Under the pieces are notes generated by a model. That model made no database searches. It saw only the letters and a program-made list of their open reading frames with translations, and had not been told where the DNA came from. 37,882 nucleotides of DNA, from the NCBI GenBank assembly GCA_021155905.1, contig JAJNBG010000036.1:1-37882 (forward strand), in the 5' to 3' direction. Source of the DNA: Bacteroidota bacterium (lineage in GTDB: Bacteria; Bacteroidota; Bacteroidia; B-17B0; Aurantibacillaceae). Made by a program: the position numbers and the translations under genes. Positions 1-9,045 of the stretch are shown one piece after another (the first letter of the stretch is position 1; every line of letters begins with the position of its first letter).

Positions 1-10
1 AAATTACAAA

Positions 11-274
11 ATGGCAAAAAATGAAGTACGCTTTTTAAACCCTCCAAGTGCAGAGGTTAAAAAGAAAAAATACTGTCGCTTTAAAAAGTTAGGTATTAAA
101 TATATTGATTACAAAGACGCTGACTTTTTATTAAAGTTCGTGAATGAGCAAGGTAAATTATTACCTCGCCGTTTAACCGGAACTTCATTGAAATTTCAAC
201 GTAAGGTATCTCAGGCAGTTAAACGTGCGCGTCACATTGCTTTAATGCCTTATTTAGCAGATGGTTTAAAATAA
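11..274 (+). CDS. rpsR: 30S ribosomal protein S18
   Basis: Ribosomal protein S18, a component of the small-subunit platform that binds 16S rRNA next to S6. The 87-residue product has the usual length and the typical basic S18 core. A KYCRFKK segment lies near the N-terminus, a YIDYKD segment follows, then LLPRRLTG and [19 protein letters not shown] toward the end, which is the family's RNA-binding signature. The start is the ATG ten bases into the window, so the upstream gene (commonly rpsF in this operon) is not visible. rplI follows 19 bp downstream in the same direction, the standard rpsF-rpsR-rplI order. Nothing unusual is seen. Confidence 0.97.
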   Translation: MAKNEVRFLNPPSAEVKKKKYCRFKKLGIKYIDYKDADFLLKFVNEQGKLLPRRLTGTSLKFQRKVSQAVKRARHIALMPYLADGLK

Positions 275-293
275 TTAAAAGAGGAAAAACAAC

Positions 294-740
294 ATGGAAG
301 TTATATTAAAACAAGACCTTAAAGGGTTAGGATATAAAAATGACATTGTAAAAGTTAAAAATGGCTACGGTCGTAACTTTTTAATTCCTCAACGCATTGC
401 AGTGTTAGCTACAGATAGCAACAAAAAAATGCAGGCGGAAGAAATTAAACAAAGCTCATTTAAAGAACAAAAATTACGTAACGAAGCAACTGCAATGGCT
501 GCTAAGTTTGCTGATGTAACTGTTAAAGTGGGTGCTAAAGCAGGTGAATCCGGAAAGATTTTCGGTTCTGTAACTAACATCCAATTAGCGGAAGCTTTGA
601 AAAAAGCTGGTTACGAAGTAGAGCGTAAAAACATTGAAATGAACGAAGAATCAATCAAAGCTTTAGGTACTTATACTGCTAAAGTTCGTTTGTTCAAAGA
701 AATTTCAGCAACTGTTAACTTTGAAGTTATAGCTGAGTAA
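294..740 (+). CDS. rplI: 50S ribosomal protein L9
   Basis: Ribosomal protein L9, which binds 23S rRNA near the base of the L1 stalk and helps maintain translational fidelity. The N-terminal 50 residues carry the family signature: MEVILKQDLKGLGYKND, then VKNGYGRNFLIPQ. A long charged helix and a C-terminal domain follow, containing the GKIFGSVTN segment. The length of 148 residues is normal. It lies 19 bp after rpsR, with a purine-rich GAGG-type stretch before the ATG. It is the last gene of its operon, because a hairpin terminator follows 13 bp after the stop. Confidence 0.97.
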   Translation: MEVILKQDLKGLGYKNDIVKVKNGYGRNFLIPQRIAVLATDSNKKMQAEEIKQSSFKEQKLRNEATAMAAKFADVTVKVGAKAGESGKIFGSVTNIQLAEALKKAGYEVERKNIEMNEESIKALGTYTAKVRLFKEISATVNFEVIAE

Positions 741-753
741 TTTTTAAAAATCA

Positions 754-789
754 AAAAAAAGCCTTTAGTGAAAACTAAGGGCTTTTTTT
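754..789 (+). terminator. Rho-independent terminator after rplI
   Basis: A run of seven A, then GCCTTTAG, a six-base loop, CTAAGGGC and a run of seven T form a 15-bp stem with one G-T wobble. The A and T flanks make the hairpin usable in both directions. It could therefore also stop leftward transcription from the convergent DUF3999 gene, which ends at 924. Confidence 0.85.
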
Positions 790-822
790 ATGTTCAATAA
801 ATAATAGTTGAAATTAAAAGCG

Positions 823-892
823 TGTCACTTCGAGCCAAGTCTGGAAGCGTTCCAATAACTCTGTCTGATTTTCGACTTCGCTTGAATTGACA
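823..892. repeat. Imperfect inverted repeat between convergent genes
   Basis: Two 19-base arms, 823-841 and 874-892, are inverted copies with 16 of 19 positions matching, separated by 32 bp. The outer ends are TGTCA and TGACA, and the core is related to TTCGAGCCAAGTC. It lies in the spacer between the convergent rplI and DUF3999 genes. Its position and shape resemble intergenic REP-like hairpins that are common in Bacteroidota, here apparently decayed. No coding capacity was seen in 790-923. Confidence 0.5.
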
Positions 893-923
893 TCATTTCC
901 TTCATTATTCTTTTAAATAAATT

Positions 924-2165
924 CTATTCTTCCTTCTTACTCATATCCTTTAATAAACTCCTGGAGAATAAAAAAATGGCAATGGCTCCAATGCCCAGGC
1001 ACATCCATAAAAACTGTGGAGTTTCCAAAAATGATTTTTCTTTTTCCGGCGATACGGAAGCAGCCTGTTTTGGAATTTCCCTAATCACATCCAGTTTAGC
1101 TTCGGGCAATAACTGAGGAATCTGGCTTACAAAATTAACTAGGTCGTACTCAGGCAATTTCAATTGCTTGTTTCCGCATTTCAAGGTGTAATTTTCATTG
1201 GCCCTGAAATCACAAATTAAATAACTTGCCAGCTGTTTGCAGCTGATCGTTTCAATTTCCAAAGGAGGGTTGTCTTTATTCTCGATCACCACAAATAACT
1301 CCTTTTCGTTTAAGGCGGGAAGATCAAACCATAAAGCACCATCCGACTTTAAATCAAACTCGTATAAGGTCTCCTTGTATTGTTCCGTCTTGTGCTTTAA
1401 TTTCTGTTCGCGGTTTGCGTAAATAATCACATGGCGCATATATAAACGCGGAGACTTGATTTTAAAATCAATACGGTTAATCGTTTGGTCACTGGAAAAA
1501 GTCAGGCGTACAATACTTACTTTATTCTTAGAGTCTTCCACGATGGATTTTGAAACAGGCACCTCGTTTAGTTTACCAGCAATCACTGAGTTTTTAAAAT
1601 GTCCTGCAGAATTAATTTTCAAGGGATGAGCATTCCAATCGTCAACCGACAATCGGAAATATTGATAATCATTTAAAGGGAAGTAAATACACTTATATTG
1701 GTTGGTGTAGGATTCATTATAAGCCAGGCTCAATTCCTGTAACTCACTCACACTGTACCATTGTTTCTGATCATCGCTTCCTTCAATGGAACAATATTTA
1801 TAGGCATCGGAATTATTGATATTAAAAGCGATGTTACTAATCTTGTCTTTGTTCGTGTTACGAATGATGATTTCTGAATAGGTATTGAAATGCTTTTGAG
1901 AAACAATTTCATAAGGCACAAAATCAGATTTTGATCTTAATAATGGTTCACTTAATACTACGTAAGGCACTTCTTTTTGTTTCGCATCATAAATACGCAT
2001 GTCATGAAAATCTGTAGTCATGTATTGCTTATATTCCGGACTCAACGGAATCTTATACAGGGAATCTTTTGTAATGTTCCCAATAGCAGCTTCGTGCGTA
2101 AAATCCTGCGCTCCTAAAACAGTCCCAATCAATGTCAGGATCAAACTCAAACTTATTTTTTTCAT
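924..2165 (-). CDS. DUF3999-type exported membrane-anchored protein
   Basis: Function unknown. The protein resembles the DUF3999 family, judged from its architecture and its neighbour rather than a database search. I place the start at the ATG ending at 2165, giving 413 residues, because it begins a clean signal peptide (MKKISLSLILTLIGTVLGAQ). That start lies one base after the stop of the DUF2339 gene; a 17-codon upstream extension would overlap that gene and bury the signal peptide. The body is beta-rich with discoidin-like features and presumably periplasmic. One transmembrane segment lies at about residues 385-405, followed by a short charged cytoplasmic tail. The one-base spacing suggests translational coupling with DUF2339, a known pairing. 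Confidence 0.75.
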   Translation of the reverse strand: MKKISLSLILTLIGTVLGAQDFTHEAAIGNITKDSLYKIPLSPEYKQYMTTDFHDMRIYDAKQKEVPYVVLSEPLLRSKSDFVPYEIVSQKHFNTYSEIIIRNTNKDKISNIAFNINNSDAYKYCSIEGSDDQKQWYSVSELQELSLAYNESYTNQYKCIYFPLNDYQYFRLSVDDWNAHPLKINSAGHFKNSVIAGKLNEVPVSKSIVEDSKNKVSIVRLTFSSDQTINRIDFKIKSPRLYMRHVIIYANREQKLKHKTEQYKETLYEFDLKSDGALWFDLPALNEKELFVVIENKDNPPLEIETISCKQLASYLICDFRANENYTLKCGNKQLKLPEYDLVNFVSQIPQLLPEAKLDVIREIPKQAASVSPEKEKSFLETPQFLWMCLGIGAIAIFLFSRSLLKDMSKKEE

Positions 2166-2166
2166 A

Positions 2167-4659
2167 CTAAACGGTTTCTTCGGGATTAATAGTTGCCTCC
2201 AATTTTTTTTCGTCATCCAGCAATAAGGCTTTAATTTTTTGATACATGAAAGAGATGATCAGTAACACCACACCCAGTATAATAAAGGCGATGATCTTAC
2301 CGGCCTCTGATGCATCTTTGATATCATAGGTAAATAATTTCAACAGGGTAATTCCTATTAAGATGAGTGCAATCACCCGGAATGGCTTGTTGAATTTTTT
2401 CATTCCTATAAACAGAAACAAAAAAGCCAATACGCCCCACAGAATTGGAAAACCGATTTTAATGATGTGCGTTTCTGTTAAACCATATAACACAGACTTT
2501 ACAGAATAATCATCACTGATGTTTGCAAACTGTGATGGTAGGGTCACCTTAAACACATGCAGAATTAATTCTGAACTGCTCATATATATAATGGCCAGCG
2601 TCAATAGTACAGAGTTCAACACTTTGCTGTAAACGATTGTACTGCCGGGTCTGCTAATCGCCAAATGCATCTGCCGTATAATGAAAATAAAACACGCGAT
2701 AGATACATAATGAAAAAGAAACCCGATATGATTCGTGTATCCGTCAAACAAACTCTCCTTGAAATCAACAATAGGAATAATTGCGAAGAACAACACAAAA
2801 ATAACGGCATTGATAAAATTCAACACATACATGGTAACCAACGCACCATTGGCATTGATTTTATTAGCCGCAATATTCAATAAGGAGAAGTACAGCAAAT
2901 GATAAGAGCCAATAACAATAGCAATCGATGAACCATAATAAATCCGTTCATTCAACTGGTACACTAACTCAAATAATCCGGTCAAATAGAACAGAACTAC
3001 AAAACCGATGCTTAACAGGGTTCGGTATGTTTTAGGATTAAAAGGGATGCCAAGATACTTCACAGAGTCACTTTCTTTTCTCAGCAATATAACAACAGCC
3101 AGTAAAGAGGCAGAAGCCACGAATGCTGTTATAAACGCTTTATTTACTATGATTATTAAAGGGAATTCATGGTAACCCGTATACACATTCACCCAATCCA
3201 TAATCAGACTGATTCCCATTAACAGGGTAATTATAATAGAGGCGAACCTGTACAATACAATGCCGGATTTTTGAGCCAGCCAAATCAACAATACTGCTTC
3301 AAGCGCCCAGAAAATGGTAATGTAATTCCCGTGAAGTTGAACAGGAGCCGTTAAGGTGATAAACGTCAGAGTTAAACCGATCATCAGGTATACCAGTTTT
3401 TCATCGGCTTTAAATTTCTTATACAGGAACCATGAGCAAACCAGGTTAAAGAGTGCCATGGAGATACTAAATATACCTTGCAGTTCAGGATGATAATTGG
3501 AAAGGATCTGCATTCCTGCTCCGTAAAACAAAAAGGTATTACTGATCAGGATGGATAACTCCAGTGCACCGAATTTACGTTTCTCCTTGATGTTATTGAT
3601 GATGTTCATTAATACAAACACCACATAAAAAACAGAGGCAAACAGGAAGGCGCCTTTATAAGGAGCATTCTCCTCCCCAATCACTTTTGTCTGAAGCCAG
3701 CTAAAATATAATAACATGGTGAAACAATAAGCCAGGATATTGATCAGATTCCATTTACGCAGATAAGCCAGAACCAACATGCCGGCATCCAGAATCAAAA
3801 CGTACACAAATAAGGCCACGTAATTTCCTTGTCCCGTGCTTACCATAAACGGGGTTGCAAAACCACCGATAATGGATAATGCTGCCAGTTCTACACGATC
3901 ATACAATATTGAAATGAAAACAGAGAAACCTGTGATCAATAACATGATGATGAAAGCAGTGGTTTGATTAAAGAGATGATATTGATGAAAGGCAATGCCA
4001 ATGGTAAAATAAAAAATCGCTATTCCACCGGCTACCAGAACCGAACTAAAGGCTTTGAATTGCTTGTGTAAACGGTGGGCAAAACCCAATACAATTCCAC
4101 CGCATAATACACCAATGCCTACTCGGGCTATTTCATTGATCCATTCTTTATCAATAGCAAACTTCACAAAGAAAGCAATTCCAATGACCAATACCGTGAT
4201 GGCCACTTTGCTTAAAATATTTTCTCCGATGAATTTTTCGAGGTCAGGATTATTTTTCCTGAAAGTATCATACCATCCCGCCTTTGGAGTTACAGGAGCT
4301 TTAACAACCATTTGCTGAGCGGTCTGCGCCTGAACAATTGGCTCAACAGGTTGTATGTTCGTCACCGGAACAGGCTCAATCACTTTCTCCACCTCTTTCA
4401 CCGGCGGCGGTTGAACATCATTTACCACAGGTTTATTTGTAACCGGAGGGGCCACAACCGAAGGGGTGACAGTCTGCTGGCTTTTTTCCGCCACTTTTTC
4501 AGCAGCCTGAACTGTCTCTTGACTTTGCTGAAAACTGATGGATTGAAGATATTTCTCAATGTGAGATAACTTTCGCTCTAAGGTTTTAAGTTTAGAGTTC
4601 TTTACAGAATGAAAAATAACAAGCAGTAAAATAACAACGAACAACAAAAATATTTCCAT
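2167..4659 (-). CDS. DUF2339 polytopic membrane protein
   Basis: Large inner-membrane protein of unknown function, 830 residues, matching the DUF2339 layout. An N-terminal membrane helix (residues 1-16) is followed by a short coiled coil. A Pro/Val/Gln-rich linker runs over about residues 50-125, then come more than twenty closely spaced hydrophobic helices up to the C-terminus. The segment GENILSKVAITVLVIGIAFF, at the start of the membrane region, is typical of the family. The stop is one base upstream of the DUF3999 start, so the two probably form an operon and a complex. The gene lies 135 bp downstream of the ABC-F gene and may have its own promoter. Confidence 0.8.
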   Translation of the reverse strand: MEIFLLFVVILLLVIFHSVKNSKLKTLERKLSHIEKYLQSISFQQSQETVQAAEKVAEKSQQTVTPSVVAPPVTNKPVVNDVQPPPVKEVEKVIEPVPVTNIQPVEPIVQAQTAQQMVVKAPVTPKAGWYDTFRKNNPDLEKFIGENILSKVAITVLVIGIAFFVKFAIDKEWINEIARVGIGVLCGGIVLGFAHRLHKQFKAFSSVLVAGGIAIFYFTIGIAFHQYHLFNQTTAFIIMLLITGFSVFISILYDRVELAALSIIGGFATPFMVSTGQGNYVALFVYVLILDAGMLVLAYLRKWNLINILAYCFTMLLYFSWLQTKVIGEENAPYKGAFLFASVFYVVFVLMNIINNIKEKRKFGALELSILISNTFLFYGAGMQILSNYHPELQGIFSISMALFNLVCSWFLYKKFKADEKLVYLMIGLTLTFITLTAPVQLHGNYITIFWALEAVLLIWLAQKSGIVLYRFASIIITLLMGISLIMDWVNVYTGYHEFPLIIIVNKAFITAFVASASLLAVVILLRKESDSVKYLGIPFNPKTYRTLLSIGFVVLFYLTGLFELVYQLNERIYYGSSIAIVIGSYHLLYFSLLNIAANKINANGALVTMYVLNFINAVIFVLFFAIIPIVDFKESLFDGYTNHIGFLFHYVSIACFIFIIRQMHLAISRPGSTIVYSKVLNSVLLTLAIIYMSSSELILHVFKVTLPSQFANISDDYSVKSVLYGLTETHIIKIGFPILWGVLAFLFLFIGMKKFNKPFRVIALILIGITLLKLFTYDIKDASEAGKIIAFIILGVVLLIISFMYQKIKALLLDDEKKLEATINPEETV

Positions 4660-4782
4660 GTAAAAAGATGTTTCTTATTATAAAGATACATTTTTTGAGA
4701 TATAAGATTTGTATGATAAGCCAGGAGATATTAAGAAATTATTAAACTGAACCGTTTCTCTCAGGTTCCTTCTCTCATTATG

Positions 4783-4790
4783 CAAATCTA
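4783..4790 (-). promoter_or_regulatory. Candidate -7 box upstream of the DUF2339 gene
   Basis: The minus strand reads TAGATTTG, a full match to the Bacteroidota -7 consensus TAnnTTTG, just beyond the ABC-F stop. It would give a leader of about 120 bases. No well-placed -33 TTTG was found; the nearest TTG is only 13 bases upstream. Treat as tentative. Confidence 0.25.
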
Positions 4791-4794
4791 CATT

Positions 4795-6726
4795 CTAGTC
4801 CTGCAATTCCATCCAACGCATGGTCTTTTCATCTATCTGCGAAGAGATCATCGTAAATTCATTGGATAACTTTTCAATTTCCTTCACGTCAGAAATACCA
4901 CTTGCGAGCAATCGCTCGATCTCCGCTTTTCTCGTTTCTAATTTTGGCAATTCCGCATCTAAAGTTTCCAACTCCTTTTGTTCTTTAAACGACAGTTTCT
5001 TTTTTTCTGATGAAGTTTTTTCAAGGCTTGGTTCTACCGGCCTGGTTGCCGTTTCTAATACAACAGTTTTCTGTTCTTTTTCACCCAATGCTTTTTGCTC
5101 TTTTGCTAACTCTTCTTCTTCAGCTTCAGAATCATATTTCCATTGACGGTATTCACTGTAGTTGCCCGGAAAATCCTTAACGACACCATTTCCTTCGAAA
5201 GCGAATACGTGATCCACCAATCTATCCAAGAAGTAACGGTCGTGAGACACAATTAAAACACAACCCTGGAAGTCAAGAAGGAATTGCTCCAACGTTTGCA
5301 GTGTGATAATATCCAAATCATTGGTCGGCTCATCCAGAATTAAGAAGTTAGGATTTTTCACTAAAACCGTCAGCAGATACAAACGGCGCTTTTCGCCACC
5401 ACTTAATTTACTCACGTGCCCGTATTGCACCTCAGGTGCAAAATTAAATCGCGTTAATAATCCGGACGCGCTTAAAGAAGTTCCATTCGCTAAAGGAATA
5501 AATTCAGCAATATCTTTTACCACTTCAATAACCCGTTTATCATCTGCTACCTGGATACCTTTCTGCGAATAATATCCAAAGACAATAGTATCACCCACTG
5601 TTACTGTTCCACTATCCGGCGGTTCAATCCCCTGCAACATATTAATAAAGGTACTCTTACCGATACCATTGGGTCCAACAATTCCGATTTTTTCCCCTTT
5701 GATAAAGGTGTAGGTAAAAGGCTCTAATATTTTTTTCTCTCCAAATGCTTTCTTCAAATTGCGAACCTCGATGATCTTACTACCGATGCGCTCCACCTTC
5801 ACACTCAATTCAATTTTTTTATCGACGCTTTTCTTTCTGGCCTTGGCTTCTACATCGTAAAATGCATCCACCCTTGATTTGGATTTAGTCGTTCTGGCTC
5901 GGGGTTGCTTACGTACCCATTCTAATTCTCTTCTATATAAATTTTTTGCTTTTTCCAGTTCAGAAGCCTGCATCATTTCACGCTCAGCTTTCTTCTCCAT
6001 GTAATACGCAAACTTCCCTTTGTATTCATAAAGATTGTGATTATCAATCTCGATGATACGATCACACACTTCATCTAAAAAATAACGATCATGGGTTACA
6101 AGCAAAATGCTCTTCTTATAACTTCTCAAATAATCTTCCAACCATTCAATCACCGTCACGTCCAGGTGATTCGTTGGCTCATCCATGATCAACAAATCAG
6201 GCTCATTTAAGATGACCTGGGCCAGTGCCAGACGTTTTTTTTGCCCTCCGCTTAATGTACTTACTTTTTGTTTCTGATCATTTAAACCCAGGTTAGCGCA
6301 TACTAACATGATCTGTGTTTCCACATTCCATGCTTCCAGGTCATTCATCTTATTGGTCAGGACATCCAGTTGGTTCTCTGTTTTTTCTGTTGGGTTCGCA
6401 TAATGTGTTTCCACCAGATGATTATAATCAATAGCAGTCTTCACCATTTCGCTATCTCCTGCATAGATCGCCTGCTCAATGGTATGATTCTCATCCAATA
6501 CCGGTTCCTGGCTTAAAAAAGAAATACGCAACTCTTTTCGGAACGCGATGTCTCCGCTATCCGGAATTTCAATACCCTGAAGGATTTTGAATAAAGTTGA
6601 TTTACCCGAACCGTTTTTCGCGATAAGTGCTACCTTATCACCATAGCTTATTCCAAAATTGATATTTTTAAAAAGGACTTTGTCGCCGAAACTTTTACTT
6701 AATTGATTTACTGAAAGAAGATTCAT
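4795..6726 (-). CDS. ABC-F family ATPase (Uup-like)
   Basis: Soluble ATPase with two ABC domains and no membrane part, the ABC-F type that acts on the ribosome or in related processes. The first domain has Walker A GSGKST near residue 40, signature LSGGQKKRLAL near 158 and Walker B LLIMDEPTNHLD near 180. A basic linker with RKQPRARTTKSKSR lies near 270-290. The second domain has Walker A GPNGIGKST near 350, signature LSGGEKRRLYL near 440 and LILDEPTNDLD near 460. A charged C-terminal coiled coil spans about residues 545-643, as in Uup. The length of 643 residues is normal. It lies 77 bp downstream of cdaA, with two short direct repeats in the gap. Its exact role (Uup or another translation factor) cannot be settled from sequence alone. 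Confidence 0.93.
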   Translation of the reverse strand: MNLLSVNQLSKSFGDKVLFKNINFGISYGDKVALIAKNGSGKSTLFKILQGIEIPDSGDIAFRKELRISFLSQEPVLDENHTIEQAIYAGDSEMVKTAIDYNHLVETHYANPTEKTENQLDVLTNKMNDLEAWNVETQIMLVCANLGLNDQKQKVSTLSGGQKKRLALAQVILNEPDLLIMDEPTNHLDVTVIEWLEDYLRSYKKSILLVTHDRYFLDEVCDRIIEIDNHNLYEYKGKFAYYMEKKAEREMMQASELEKAKNLYRRELEWVRKQPRARTTKSKSRVDAFYDVEAKARKKSVDKKIELSVKVERIGSKIIEVRNLKKAFGEKKILEPFTYTFIKGEKIGIVGPNGIGKSTFINMLQGIEPPDSGTVTVGDTIVFGYYSQKGIQVADDKRVIEVVKDIAEFIPLANGTSLSASGLLTRFNFAPEVQYGHVSKLSGGEKRRLYLLTVLVKNPNFLILDEPTNDLDIITLQTLEQFLLDFQGCVLIVSHDRYFLDRLVDHVFAFEGNGVVKDFPGNYSEYRQWKYDSEAEEEELAKEQKALGEKEQKTVVLETATRPVEPSLEKTSSEKKKLSFKEQKELETLDAELPKLETRKAEIERLLASGISDVKEIEKLSNEFTMISSQIDEKTMRWMELQD

Positions 6727-6744
6727 TTTGTTTTTTAGTTAACC

Positions 6745-6781
6745 GCAAAGAGCGCAGAGGTTGATTGCAAAGAGCGCAGAG
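6745..6781. repeat. Tandem 15-bp direct repeat upstream of the ABC-F gene
   Basis: The 15-mer GCAAAGAGCGCAGAG occurs at 6745-6759 and again at 6767-6781, a period of 22 bp, in the spacer between cdaA and the ABC-F gene. The GCAAAG/GCGCA type of short repeat recurs in intergenic DNA of many bacteria. Whether it is a mobile remnant or a protein site is unknown. Confidence 0.6.
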
Positions 6782-6803
6782 AGATTTATTTTATTTGATA
6801 TAA

Positions 6804-7607
6804 TTAATTTTTTAAGTTTTTTTCGATCAGGTACCTTAACTTGTCTTTGCTGATATTGGAATTGATTTCACCGTTTATGGTTAAGGATACATTTCCGGTT
6901 TGTTCTGAGACAGTGATCGCCAACGCATCGGTCGTTTCTGTTAATCCAACAGCTGCCCTGTGACGCATTCCAAAATGAGAAGGGAAATTCTCTTTTTCGG
7001 TAACAGGTAAAACACAACGTGCAGCGATGATTCTGTTATCTTTTATGATGACGGCGCCATCATGAAGAGGGCTGTTCTTATAAAAAATGTTTTCCAGCAT
7101 TTTATCAGTCAAAACGGAATCAACTATTTCCCCTGTATTCACATAAAATTTCAAATCTGATTTCCGTGAAACAATAATTAAGGCGCCTGTTTTACTTTCG
7201 CTCATGTTATAACATGCATTTATCAACGCTTCATCGTCGAGCGTAAAACGGGATGAAACAACCTCGTGATTGGAAAACGATAAAATATTTTTCCAATTCC
7301 TGTTTTTAACGAACTCATTTGATCCTATATACAATAAAAACTTCCTGATTTCCTGCTGGAAGACTACCATCACCGCGATGACACCTACATTAACAAATTT
7401 TCCTAAAATGGACCCCAGTAATTTTAACTCAAAGGCCCTTACAATTATCCAAATGATATATATCAACACTAAGCCAATAAGAACATTTACCGCTGCAGTG
7501 CCCTTCACCATTTTATACAATTGGTACAGCATGATAGCGACCAAAAGAATATCAATAGCGTCGGCTATCGTAAATGAAAGAAATAGTATATAAAGAGGTG
7601 TCAACAT
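6804..7607 (-). CDS. cdaA: Diadenylate cyclase CdaA
   Basis: Membrane-bound diadenylate cyclase that condenses two ATP into cyclic di-AMP, a second messenger linked to osmotic and cell-wall homeostasis. About 90 N-terminal residues hold three hydrophobic helices. The DisA_N catalytic domain then shows the two diagnostic motifs: DGA (in SPLHDGAVII, near residue 185) and RHR (in GMRHRAAVGLTE, near 212). The length of 267 residues is standard. The usual Firmicutes partners cdaR and glmM are not adjacent. It lies 73 bp downstream of the last SpoIIE gene of the array, which is a larger gap than most within the array. A TAnnTTTG box just before the ATG suggests independent transcription. Confidence 0.93.
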   Translation of the reverse strand: MLTPLYILFLSFTIADAIDILLVAIMLYQLYKMVKGTAAVNVLIGLVLIYIIWIIVRAFELKLLGSILGKFVNVGVIAVMVVFQQEIRKFLLYIGSNEFVKNRNWKNILSFSNHEVVSSRFTLDDEALINACYNMSESKTGALIIVSRKSDLKFYVNTGEIVDSVLTDKMLENIFYKNSPLHDGAVIIKDNRIIAARCVLPVTEKENFPSHFGMRHRAAVGLTETTDALAITVSEQTGNVSLTINGEINSNISKDKLRYLIEKNLKN

Positions 7608-7612
7608 CGCCC

Positions 7613-7620
7613 CAAAGATA
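7613..7620 (-). promoter_or_regulatory. Candidate -7 box of cdaA
   Basis: The minus strand reads TATCTTTG, matching TAnnTTTG, and ends only five bases before the cdaA ATG. If used, the transcript would be leaderless or nearly so. There is no TTTG at the expected -33 distance, so support is partial. Confidence 0.35.
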
Positions 7621-7680
7621 GGCTTTTATGCCAATTTTTACCTGTTTTTTAAGGACAAAAGCCCGGTAACTTACATTTTT

Positions 7681-9045
7681 TTACACTTTAACACCAATGA
7701 TTAGTACATCATCTACCTGGTCGAGATTACCTTTCCAGGAAACAAATTTTTGTTCCAAAATACGACGCTGTTCATACATCGGCAAATGATGAACCGATAA
7801 TAAAAGTTCCTCCAATTGCTTATACTTGAATTTCTTTCCTTTAGGGCCTCCAAACTGATCAGCGTACCCATCTGTAAACGTATAGATCAAATCTCCTGAC
7901 TGAAGCGCGATTTGATTATAGGTAAAAGATACGCTATCATCATGCCCCATTCCCACCGGCATTTTATCTGCCTTACACGTTAATATCTCCTGATTTCTTA
8001 TAATGTAAAATGAATTATTTGCTGCAGCATATTCCAGTTTCATACCCTTTAAATTGAGCTTACATAGAATGGCATCCATTCCATCCTTGCTTTCTTTACC
8101 AGAACCGTCCGAATTTAATGCTTTTATAATTTCAGTCCGAATGTAATTCAAAATCCAATCGGGTTTCGTAATTTTGTTTTCATTAATACTCTGACTCAGT
8201 TTACTGATATTCAATAAACTCATGAACGCCCCGGGCACACCATGTCCGGTACAATCAGCCGTGACATAGATAAAGCATCCATCCTCTGTTGGCGTAGCCC
8301 AGTAAAAATCACCGCTCACGACATCTTTAGGTTTAAAAAGCACAAAATGTTCCGGCAAATATTCATTCAGTAAATTTTCGCCCGCCAGTAAGGCAAACTG
8401 TATCCTTTTCGCATAATTAATACTGTCTATAATTTCTTTCTGCTTTTCTTCAATCACTTCTTTTTGTTCTAAAATCGCTTTCTGGAATAGGATATTCTCT
8501 CTTCTGAAAAACACGAAAAACAAAATCGTGATCAGAAATAAGACAAACAGATTAACAATACTGATGATATTTTGAGCTTTTTGCATATCCTCTGTAAAAT
8601 GAATAATCCCGGGTTTATTTCCCATAAAAATAACGAGGGCAAAAAAACAGATAACAGCGGTTGCTATGAAAACCCGCAATACCAGATTGCTTTTAAACAA
8701 AGCAATAGCAATGAGACACATGATGATGATAAAAAAATGCAGATTTGATTGTAATCCATAAAAAACAGACCCAAAAGTAAAGTAAAATAAACCATACGCA
8801 CTTGACACCAAAAAAGCAGAATCATGTTGCTTACGATAATTCAGATATAAGCTAAGAACCGAAGAAGTGAAAAATAAAAAATTTAATATAACAATCCCCA
8901 ATATTTTATAAATGATGGCCACGGGTATATAACCGAACATCGTGATGATGGTAAAAAGAGAGATCATGTTACTGATCCTTATTTTTCTGTTCAGGCTATT
9001 ATCCTGATTTAAGGAAACTCCAATATTTAAAATCTTTTCAATCAC
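7681..9045 (-). CDS. Membrane-sensor SpoIIE phosphatase (paralog 1)
   Basis: Predicted membrane-bound serine/threonine phosphatase. The first 190 residues hold about six hydrophobic helices and no signal peptide or TPR, unlike most of the array. A short coiled coil and SINYAKRIQF lead into the SpoIIE domain. Metal-site motifs are present: SGDFYW near residue 240, ADCTGHG near 260, KDGMDA near 318, FTDGYADQFGG near 388 and DQVDD near 441. The start codon is GTG, overlapping the stop of paralog 2 by one base (TAGTG), which implies translational coupling. This start is supported by alignment with paralog 10, which begins MIKKLINKGV against VIEKILNIGV here. It is the last gene of the leftward array; the dephosphorylated target is unknown. 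Confidence 0.9.
   Translation of the reverse strand: MIEKILNIGVSLNQDNSLNRKIRISNMISLFTIITMFGYIPVAIIYKILGIVILNFLFFTSSVLSLYLNYRKQHDSAFLVSSAYGLFYFTFGSVFYGLQSNLHFFIIIMCLIAIALFKSNLVLRVFIATAVICFFALVIFMGNKPGIIHFTEDMQKAQNIISIVNLFVLFLITILFFVFFRRENILFQKAILEQKEVIEEKQKEIIDSINYAKRIQFALLAGENLLNEYLPEHFVLFKPKDVVSGDFYWATPTEDGCFIYVTADCTGHGVPGAFMSLLNISKLSQSINENKITKPDWILNYIRTEIIKALNSDGSGKESKDGMDAILCKLNLKGMKLEYAAANNSFYIIRNQEILTCKADKMPVGMGHDDSVSFTYNQIALQSGDLIYTFTDGYADQFGGPKGKKFKYKQLEELLLSVHHLPMYEQRRILEQKFVSWKGNLDQVDDVLIIGVKV

Noticed and set aside
2166..2216. Longer start of DUF3999 at 2216
   Set aside because: It would overlap the DUF2339 gene by 50 bases and place 17 residues ahead of a clean signal peptide; the ATG at 2165 is better.
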